A stretch of 35,959 bases of DNA. It comes from an uncultured Akkermansia sp. GTDB lineage: Bacteria > Verrucomicrobiota > Verrucomicrobiia > Verrucomicrobiales > Akkermansiaceae. Positions within the stretch are counted from its first letter, which is position 1. Each line of letters begins with the position of its first letter. Location: NCBI GenBank assembly GCA_947632055.1, contig CANRNS010000010.1, positions 1 through 35,959 of the forward strand, read 5' to 3'. The notes beneath the pieces were generated by a model. It had not been told where the DNA came from. It saw only the letters and a list, made by a program, of their open reading frames with translations, and made no database searches. Both the position numbers and the translations under genes were made by a program. This document shows positions 28,902 to 35,959 of this stretch, in pieces.

Positions 28902-31900
28902 GTGAGAACTAGCTCGTATTTACCGCAGGAGCAGGGACTCTACAGTCCCTCGCTGGAGCATGACGCCTGCGGAGTTGGTATGGTCGTGGACACGCATGCC
29001 GTGGCTTCCCATGATATCGTGGAAAAGGGCATTGCAATCTTGGAGCGTTTGCTCCATCGCGGCGCTGCCGGGAGTGACCCGAATACCGGTGACGGCGCAG
29101 GCATGCTCTTACAAATTCCGCATGAGTTCTTCTCTGAGCAATGCGCCTTTCCATTGCCGGAGGCGGGCAACTACGCGGTAGGAATGTTTTTCCTGCCGAA
29201 GGACGAGGCTTTGCGCAGCGCCTGTTGCGAACAGATCCAGGCCGCTGCCTCTGCCGAGGGTATCACGATGCTGGGGCGTCGTGCAGTGCCGGTGGATGAA
29301 GACGCCATTGGCCGCACTGCGCGCGAGTGCGCTCCGTATATTGAGCAATTTTTCTTTGCAGCGCCCTGCCACGATGGGGATGCCACTGAGCGGCGCCTCT
29401 ACATTCTGCGCCGTGTCATGGAAAAATGCGTGGCAGAGACTATGCCGGAGCTAGGCGACCGCTTTTATGTGGTATCGCTCTCGGCACGCACCATCGTGTA
29501 CAAAGGGCTGCTGCTTGCACCGCAGCTTCCCCTCTTTTACAAAGACTTAGCCCACCCGCTCTTCAAAAGCGCCCTTGCTATTGTCCACCAACGCTACTCC
29601 ACTAACACATTTCCAAGCTGGCCGCTCGCTCACCCCTTCCGCTACCTCGCCCACAACGGCGAGGTGAACACCCTGCGGGGCAATCTGAACCAGATGAGCG
29701 CATGTGAACACAGCTTGTCCAGTCCCCTCTTCGGCGATGACATTAAAAAGTTGCTGCCCATCATCCCATCGGGACAGAGCGACTCTGCCTGCCTGGATAA
29801 TGCTCTGGAATTGCTGACAAGCGCCGGACGCAGTCTGCCGCACAGCATGATGATGCTCATTCCACAAGCATTTGGCTCTCGCTATTTCATCGGGGAGGAC
29901 CTCCGGGGCTTCTACGATTTTCACTCTGGCTTTATGGCTCCGTGGGATGGTCCGGCGGCTGTGTGCTTTTCCAATGGTCTGGGGGCAGGCGCTATTTTGG
30001 ACCGCAATGGTCTGCGCCCCGCCCGCTACGAGCTGAGTGACGAAGGCCTTTTTGTGCTCGCAAGCGAGGCTGGCGTGCTCGACACCGACCCGGCCAAGGT
30101 CGTGAAACGCGGTAGTCTGAAGCCCGGCGATATCGTATGGATTGACTTCGCCACAAAACGCATCTCATACAGCGCCGAGATAAAAACTCAAGTGGCGCGT
30201 CTGCGACCCTATCGTCGATGGTGTCAGGAAAATCGCATCAAGATTCACGGTATTTTTGACAGTGTGGATGCTCCGCATGTCAACCCCGGTCGCATCCAGT
30301 TTTCCCAGACCCTCTTTGGCTATACGGCAGATGAAGTGGAACACTTCCTTCTTCCCATGGCCGACACCGCACATGATGCTGTGTATGCCATGGGTAATGA
30401 TGCTGCGCTCGCTGTACTCTCAGAACGACCGCAGTTGCTTTTCGACTATTTCAAACAGCAGTTCGCCCAAGTTACCAACCCGCCCATCGATCCCATCCGA
30501 GAACAGCTCGTGATGTCTCTCACCACCTTTATTGGCAACCCTGCCAATATCTTAGATGAGACTCCGCAGATGGCGCGCATTATCAAGTTGGCGCGTCCTG
30601 TCTTGACACTGAGTGATTTGGAAGCTCTGAAAAGCAACAAAGAAGAAGATTTTCGCTGCATCACACTCTCCACCGGCTTTTCTTCCCTCTCTCCATCAGG
30701 GCTCCAAGAGGCTATCAGTGAGCTTGAAAAGCAAACTGAGCAGGCAATTGCCCGTGGCTACCGTATCATCATTCTCTCCGACCGTGAACTCTCCGGCAAC
30801 GAGGCTCCCATTCCCAGCCTGCTGGCCGTAGCCGCGGTGAATGGTAAATTGCGTGAAATGGGGGTGCGCACGGGCACGGGGGTTATTGCCGAAACAGGAG
30901 AAGCGCGGCAAGTGATGCACATTGCGCTGTTGCTTGGCTACGGCGCCACGGCCGTATGTCCCTGGCTAGCCATGAGTACGCTCGTGCAGCTGGCTCAAAC
31001 CGGCAAACTCTCTCCATCCGTCTCTGCCACCAAAGCCTTGGAAAACTACTTGGAGGCGGTGGATTTTGGCCTGCTTAAGACCATGAGCAAGATGGGAATA
31101 TCCACCCTGCGCTCCTACCGCGGCGCTCAAATCTTCGAGGCCATTGGCCTTGGAGAAGACGTCGTCTCTCGTTTCTTCCCTGGAACGGCTTCACGCATCG
31201 GCGGCATCGGCCTCTCTGAAATTGCTCGCGAAGCTGTCGAACGCCTCCACCGCGCCAAAGGACTCATCTTTGAGCCTCAGGACCAGCTCGAAAATGCCGG
31301 CCTCTACAAGTGGAAAAAGGGTGGTGAAAAGCACATTTGGACATCCAAAGTGATCGGGCAATTCCAGAAAGCGCTGAGGAATGATGACTATGCGCAATTC
31401 AAGGTGTTTTCTGAAATTGTCAATGAGAACGCGGAGACGCGCTGCACGCTGCGCGGTCTGCTGGATTTCGCTGAGACCCATCCTGTTCCATTGGAAGAAG
31501 TGGAAAGTGAAGAAAGCATCATGCGACGTTTCGTCTCCGGCGCCATGAGTTTTGGCGCTATCTCCAAGGAAGCGCATGAAATGATTGCCGTTGCGATGAA
31601 CCGTATCGGCGCTATGAGCAACTGTGGCGAAGGAGGCGAGGACCCCGCCCGTTACACTCCCCAAGCGGATGGCGAAAACCGTTGCTCCGCCGTGAAACAA
31701 ATAGCGAGCGGACGTTTCGGGGTAACTGCTGAATACCTTGCTCATGCAAATGAGTTGCAAATTAAGGTGGCTCAAGGGGCTAAACCGGGTGAGGGTGGTC
31801 AACTCCCAGGTGGCAAGGTCAACGAAGAAATTGCCCGTGTCCGACACTCGACGCCGGGAGTCACACTCATCTCACCGCCACCGCACCACGATATTTATTC

Positions 31901-33416
31901 CATTGAAGATTTGGCAGAACTGATTTTCGACCTCCGCAATGCCAATCCGCATGCTCGCGTGAGTGTGAAGCTCGTCTCTGAACTCGGTGTAGGGACAGTG
32001 GCCGCTGGTGTCGCGAAAGGTGGAGCAGATATGGTGCTCATTTCCGGACACGATGGCGGCACAGGCGCCTCGCCGCTGACCTCCGTCAAATATGCCGGGA
32101 TGCCTTGGGAGCTCGGCGTTGCTGAAGCGCACCAAACACTTGTCCTCAATGGATTGCGTGATAAAGTACGCCTGCAAGTAGACGGCCTCATCAAGAATGG
32201 TCGTGATGTGATCATCGCCACATTGCTCGGAGCGGAAGAATACGGCTTTGCCACCTCCATGCTCATTGCGCTCGGCTGTATCATGGCGCGCGTGTGCAAT
32301 AAAAACACCTGTCCCGTGGGGGTGGCAACTCAGGACCCCGAATTGCGCAAACGCTTCCGAGGGAAGCCAGAGTACATCGTGTCCTTCATGCGTTTCGTTG
32401 CACGCGAAGTACGCGAATACTTAGCGGCTCTGGGATTGCGTCGGCTGGACGATGCCGTGGGACGAGCCGACCTGTTGCGCGTCAATCGCGCGATTGACTT
32501 CTGGAAGACGCAACATCTTGATTTTTCGCGCATTCTGCGTTCTGAGTCGCTCCACGTATCCGGAGCAGCGCACACGACGAATGTCTGCCCAACTTTCGAT
32601 GATTCCCTGATGGATGAAGCCGCGCCGGCTCTCAACGAAGGCATGCCGGTAAAAATCCGGACTACCATCCGCAACACGGAGCGGGCTGTTGGTACCCGCC
32701 TCTCCTACCACATTGCCTCCAAGTACGGGCACGCCGGTCTGCCAGATGATACGCTGACAGTCGAGCTGGACGGCACGGCAGGACAAAGCTTTGGCGCTTT
32801 CCTTGCACATGGCATCACTTTATTACTTCATGGTCAAGCCAATGATTATGTCGGAAAAGGGCTGTCGGGAGGTAAAATCATCCTCACACCTTTCCCGGAG
32901 AGTCCCTATGTGCCGGGAAACAACGTCATTGCGGGTAACGTGCTTCTCTACGGCGCTACGAGTGGCAAAATGTTCATTCGCGGACAAGTGGGAGAACGTT
33001 TTGCCGTGCGCAACTCCGGCGCCTGTGCTGTGGTGGAGGGCACAGGCGACCACTGCTGTGAATATATGACCGGCGGGTGTGTTGTCGTGCTCGGCCCAAC
33101 AGGTCACAACTTTGGCGCCGGTATGAGTGGCGGCATCGCCTACGTCTGGGACGAACAACACCTCTTTGACCGCTACTGCAACCTCGATATGATTGACCTC
33201 GATCCCGTCTCTGACCCGGAGGATATCAAACGTCTCCGCGCGCTCATTGGAGAGCACGCCCGTGCAACCGGTTCCCAGCGTGCTCGCGACATCCTGGCCG
33301 ACTTTGAGAATGCCCTCCCCAACTTTGTCAAGGTCTTCCCCATGGAGTACCGACGGGTACTTGGCCAAATGACCCAGGCGGATGCCGCCATCCCGCGTGC
33401 CGAGACGCACAGTTAG
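28902..33416 (+). CDS. gltB: Glutamate synthase large subunit
   Basis: 1504 aa; class II amidotransferase start HDACGVGMVVDT, VHQRYSTNTFPSWPLAHPFRYLAHNGEVNTLRGN, FGAISKEAHE, GGTGASPLTSVKYAGMPWELG, NKNTCPVGVATQ, C-terminal GXXGXXXG repeats. Confidence 0.97.
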   Translation: MRTSSYLPQEQGLYSPSLEHDACGVGMVVDTHAVASHDIVEKGIAILERLLHRGAAGSDPNTGDGAGMLLQIPHEFFSEQCAFPLPEAGNYAVGMFFLPKDEALRSACCEQIQAAASAEGITMLGRRAVPVDEDAIGRTARECAPYIEQFFFAAPCHDGDATERRLYILRRVMEKCVAETMPELGDRFYVVSLSARTIVYKGLLLAPQLPLFYKDLAHPLFKSALAIVHQRYSTNTFPSWPLAHPFRYLAHNGEVNTLRGNLNQMSACEHSLSSPLFGDDIKKLLPIIPSGQSDSACLDNALELLTSAGRSLPHSMMMLIPQAFGSRYFIGEDLRGFYDFHSGFMAPWDGPAAVCFSNGLGAGAILDRNGLRPARYELSDEGLFVLASEAGVLDTDPAKVVKRGSLKPGDIVWIDFATKRISYSAEIKTQVARLRPYRRWCQENRIKIHGIFDSVDAPHVNPGRIQFSQTLFGYTADEVEHFLLPMADTAHDAVYAMGNDAALAVLSERPQLLFDYFKQQFAQVTNPPIDPIREQLVMSLTTFIGNPANILDETPQMARIIKLARPVLTLSDLEALKSNKEEDFRCITLSTGFSSLSPSGLQEAISELEKQTEQAIARGYRIIILSDRELSGNEAPIPSLLAVAAVNGKLREMGVRTGTGVIAETGEARQVMHIALLLGYGATAVCPWLAMSTLVQLAQTGKLSPSVSATKALENYLEAVDFGLLKTMSKMGISTLRSYRGAQIFEAIGLGEDVVSRFFPGTASRIGGIGLSEIAREAVERLHRAKGLIFEPQDQLENAGLYKWKKGGEKHIWTSKVIGQFQKALRNDDYAQFKVFSEIVNENAETRCTLRGLLDFAETHPVPLEEVESEESIMRRFVSGAMSFGAISKEAHEMIAVAMNRIGAMSNCGEGGEDPARYTPQADGENRCSAVKQIASGRFGVTAEYLAHANELQIKVAQGAKPGEGGQLPGGKVNEEIARVRHSTPGVTLISPPPHHDIYSIEDLAELIFDLRNANPHARVSVKLVSELGVGTVAAGVAKGGADMVLISGHDGGTGASPLTSVKYAGMPWELGVAEAHQTLVLNGLRDKVRLQVDGLIKNGRDVIIATLLGAEEYGFATSMLIALGCIMARVCNKNTCPVGVATQDPELRKRFRGKPEYIVSFMRFVAREVREYLAALGLRRLDDAVGRADLLRVNRAIDFWKTQHLDFSRILRSESLHVSGAAHTTNVCPTFDDSLMDEAAPALNEGMPVKIRTTIRNTERAVGTRLSYHIASKYGHAGLPDDTLTVELDGTAGQSFGAFLAHGITLLLHGQANDYVGKGLSGGKIILTPFPESPYVPGNNVIAGNVLLYGATSGKMFIRGQVGERFAVRNSGACAVVEGTGDHCCEYMTGGCVVVLGPTGHNFGAGMSGGIAYVWDEQHLFDRYCNLDMIDLDPVSDPEDIKRLRALIGEHARATGSQRARDILADFENALPNFVKVFPMEYRRVLGQMTQADAAIPRAETHS

Positions 33417-33429
33417 TATATTGGGCCCC

Positions 33430-34665
33430 TCATTCTGTCGCCACATCTCCCGCCGAAATTGGCGTTTGACGTTCTTCATCAGTTAGATAACAGGAAGGAT
33501 CACTGCCAAACCAATGGCCATTGGCGATAGCGGCGCGCGTGCGATATCCCCCGCCGCAAAGAGCAAAATGCCGACAGGTAGCGCACGGGCCACTGAGCCT
33601 TCTCTGGCGTTCGTCAGGTTCATCACTGCCACGCAACTCACGCAGTTGCGCGGCACTGGGGGAGAGAGAAGCTTCCCATACGCGTGACAGAGGCTCCTTT
33701 TTGACATTGCCAAGAGTGACTTGCTGCCAAAATTGATCAGGATGGATATTACCTTGAGTATCAATGTTAGCAATACCTCGACCGGAACTATTTGCCCCGC
33801 CTCCGTTCCACGTGAGCAGACGGAGCGTTTGCGCAGCGGCTTCACGTTTTCCTTCCCGAATCTGGCGCAGCAAAATATACACTCCATCCGCCGGTTGAGT
33901 GACTGTGAGCAGTTCCCGCGTACTGCCGGCGGCATGCCAAGCGGCAGCTCGTTCCAACAGCATATCGAGCGCAGCGCGTGATTCTTCAGGCGTCAGCGCC
34001 GCCACATCCACCCCTCGTCCTGTGGGCACCAGATGGTAAAAACACACGCGCGGAATGCGCTCATTCTCAATATAGTCCAGGATCTGGGACAAGCTCTGCA
34101 CATTGTTGCGAGTGAGAGTAAGGCGCAAGCCGATTTTTTGACCGACTTGTTCACACAGTCGGAAGCCGCGGATGGCGGCGTCAAAGGCGCCGGTTACCCC
34201 ACGAAATTGATCGTGCACGGCACCGATACCGTCCAATGAAATGCCAACGTAGGCCACGCCAAAATCTTTGAAACGCCTGGCCCATTCCGGGGTGATACGC
34301 GTACCGTTGGTTGAGATGGTCACCTTGAGTCCCCGCGCTGTGGCTCTCTCCAAAATGTGCTGCAAATGGGGGTGCAGCAAAGGTTCCCCGCCGGAAAGCA
34401 GAAGCGCGCTTGCCCCATAATCCGACAAATCGTCTATCACGGCATTGCATTGCTCCAGCGTCAGCTCCCCGGGGTACGTCTTCGCGTGAGCATCGGCATA
34501 GCAATGCACACAACGCAAATTGCACGTTCGCGTGATATTCCACACCACAATGGGCTTGCGAGCGCGGGAGGATGCAGGCGCACAGCCGGCAGCGTCCTGC
34601 AATCCGTAACGCAGGTGATCGGCGGGCTGCTCAATGCCGCTCCATAGTCGAGATATGTTGATCAT
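33430..34665 (-). CDS. Radical SAM/SPASM protein resembling AhbC (12,18-didecarboxysiroheme deacetylase)
   Basis: MINISRLWSGIEQPADHLRYG, VVWNITRTCNLRCVHCYADA, CFYHLVPTGRG, NSSGRGIANIDTQGNIHPDQFW, C-terminal Cys-rich CATCRHFALCGG. Confidence 0.75.
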   Translation of the reverse strand: MINISRLWSGIEQPADHLRYGLQDAAGCAPASSRARKPIVVWNITRTCNLRCVHCYADAHAKTYPGELTLEQCNAVIDDLSDYGASALLLSGGEPLLHPHLQHILERATARGLKVTISTNGTRITPEWARRFKDFGVAYVGISLDGIGAVHDQFRGVTGAFDAAIRGFRLCEQVGQKIGLRLTLTRNNVQSLSQILDYIENERIPRVCFYHLVPTGRGVDVAALTPEESRAALDMLLERAAAWHAAGSTRELLTVTQPADGVYILLRQIREGKREAAAQTLRLLTWNGGGANSSGRGIANIDTQGNIHPDQFWQQVTLGNVKKEPLSRVWEASLSPSAAQLRELRGSDEPDERQRRLSGPCATCRHFALCGGGYRTRAAIANGHWFGSDPSCYLTDEERQTPISAGDVATE

Positions 34666-35747
34666 GGCATCATGTGTGGCTCCTGGTGTTTCTCGGGCTG
34701 GTAACTGCAAAGCGGCTCGGCAGCAAAGGCATCACCAGTGAGTCCGTAGGCCCGGGAGCGCGACCCGCCGCATATATGCCGGAACTCACATTCCCCGCAT
34801 TTGCCACCCAGGGCATTGTCATCCCGCAGTTTTTTCATGATGGGGTGCTCACGGTATAGCCGGGCTAAACGATCAGTCCTCACATTCCCGAGCGTGATGG
34901 GCAAAAACCCGCTGGGCTGCACTTCCCCGGTATGGGAAATGAAAAGCACGCCTTTGCCGTCGCGCGTGGGAATAAGATGACGCAGCGGTTCACCTCCCCT
35001 CTCAGCCTCCTGCATCAGCACGCGGCGGTAATGATGTCCTTCCGTAGTCTTCACCGCAAAAGGCAGATCCCCGCGCAGGCGTACAAGTTTTCGCCAGATG
35101 TCCTCTAAATCCTGCGCCGTGGGCAAATCCACAACCTGCGCTCGCCCGGTAGGCACCAGCACAAAAAGACTCCACACATCTGGCTGAACCTGACGCATCA
35201 GCTCTACAAATGCATCAAATTCTGGCACTGTCGCGCGTGAAAGAGTTGTATTCATCTGGAGCATGATACCTGCCTGTTTGGCGAGCTGCGCCGCCTGCAA
35301 GGTGCGTTCAAAAGTATGTGGCACGCCGCGAAATCGGTCATGTGTCTCAGCCCTGGCGCCATCTAAACTTAGGCTCAAGCTGCGAACTCCGGCTTCCTTC
35401 AACGCGTGAAAGTCCGCATGCAACAGACGCGGCGTGGCCGCCGGACTCAGAGCAACATGCAGCCCGGCCCCTGCTGCCGTACGAATGATCTCCAACAGGT
35501 CGCGACGCATCATCGGATCGCCCCCGGTGAGCACCAACATCATCGGGTTGAGCTCGCTTATCTCCCCTAACAGACGCAACGCTTCCTCGCCGGTGAGTTC
35601 CTGCGGGTGTGGGTGCGGCTGGGCTACGGCGCGGCAATGCCGACACGCCAACGAGCACGCACGCGTCAGCTCCCAAAAGAGGATAAAAGGTCGAGTATTA
35701 AAATCGCAGGCGCGCACAGCGCCGTTATTGTACACGTCTTGCTGCAC
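34662..35747 (-). CDS. Radical SAM/SPASM protein, TIGR04053-like
   Basis: CDFNTRPFILFWELTRACSLACRHCRAVAQPHPHPQELT, LVLTGGDPMMRRDL, KTTEGHHYRRVLMQ, SPASM CGECEFRHICGGSRSRAYG; ATGA overlap with the downstream gene. Confidence 0.8.
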   Translation of the reverse strand: MQQDVYNNGAVRACDFNTRPFILFWELTRACSLACRHCRAVAQPHPHPQELTGEEALRLLGEISELNPMMLVLTGGDPMMRRDLLEIIRTAAGAGLHVALSPAATPRLLHADFHALKEAGVRSLSLSLDGARAETHDRFRGVPHTFERTLQAAQLAKQAGIMLQMNTTLSRATVPEFDAFVELMRQVQPDVWSLFVLVPTGRAQVVDLPTAQDLEDIWRKLVRLRGDLPFAVKTTEGHHYRRVLMQEAERGGEPLRHLIPTRDGKGVLFISHTGEVQPSGFLPITLGNVRTDRLARLYREHPIMKKLRDDNALGGKCGECEFRHICGGSRSRAYGLTGDAFAAEPLCSYQPEKHQEPHMMP

Positions 35748-35868
35748 ACTGGCAAGCAGAATGACGTCGCAACATGTTACCCAAAACCATTGTGTGATCG
35801 GTTCCTTCGAAAATGTGATAACCGACCTGTTTCCTCATGCGGTTGCCATGAACCGCATTGAGCACAGC

Positions 35869-35896
35869 TTGACATGACTGCCCGGTGTGATAGAAT
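35869..35896 (+). promoter_or_regulatory. Promoter reading out of the right edge
   Basis: TTGACA (35869-35874), 16 nt, TAGAAT (35891-35896). Confidence 0.6.
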
Positions 35897-35959
35897 GCGC
35901 AAGAAATGGGGAGCTTGCAGCACAGCGCTCGAATTGGTTGGCGAGGCCTGCGCCAATTC

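Noticed and set aside
31191-33479. Long antisense ORFs (218 aa each and others) opposite gltB
   Set aside because: Typical shadow ORFs of a GC-rich long gene; gltB itself is full length and unambiguous.
1-35959. CRISPR array, rRNA or tRNA gene, intact IS transposase
   Set aside because: No regular repeat-spacer pattern, no recognisable tRNA/rRNA sequence and no transposase domain seen on manual reading; tRNAscan-SE and Infernal would be needed to be certain.

Overview
The window looks like a Verrucomicrobia/Akkermansia-type chromosome; this placement is inferred from protein resemblance only. It falls into two parts. (1) About 1-7,000 is a lower-GC accessory region with a GT8 glycosyltransferase, a DUF4143-type AAA ATPase, and an ATGA-coupled AAA/SMC-like ATPase + DUF4276 pair that resembles a defence module. 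It also carries two families of direct-oriented non-coding repeats: 'R' (about 129 bp, 3 copies) and 'E' (about 335-355 bp, 2 copies, with an AT-rich block bracketed by TCTTTTAAAAGA palindromes followed by a conserved hairpin-rich segment). (2) About 7,000-35,959 is mostly housekeeping: outer-membrane protein, Aas-like acyl-ACP synthetase, rhodanese, pgi, dus, rpsP, TPR/coiled-coil protein, NUDIX, GT25, transaldolase, galE, YggS, RRM protein, two tandem HtrA-like proteins (one with the catalytic triad lost), a RelE-like protein joined to an ABC permease, gltB, and two translationally coupled radical SAM genes (AhbC-like and TIGR04053-like). The most interesting candidates are the R/E repeat architecture around the defence-like cassette, the HtrA protease/pseudoprotease pair, the putative alternative-haem radical SAM pair, and the orphan RelE-like gene with a near-leaderless promoter. 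No tRNA, rRNA, CRISPR array or intact transposase was recognised. All family calls are from reading the sequence; no search was run.
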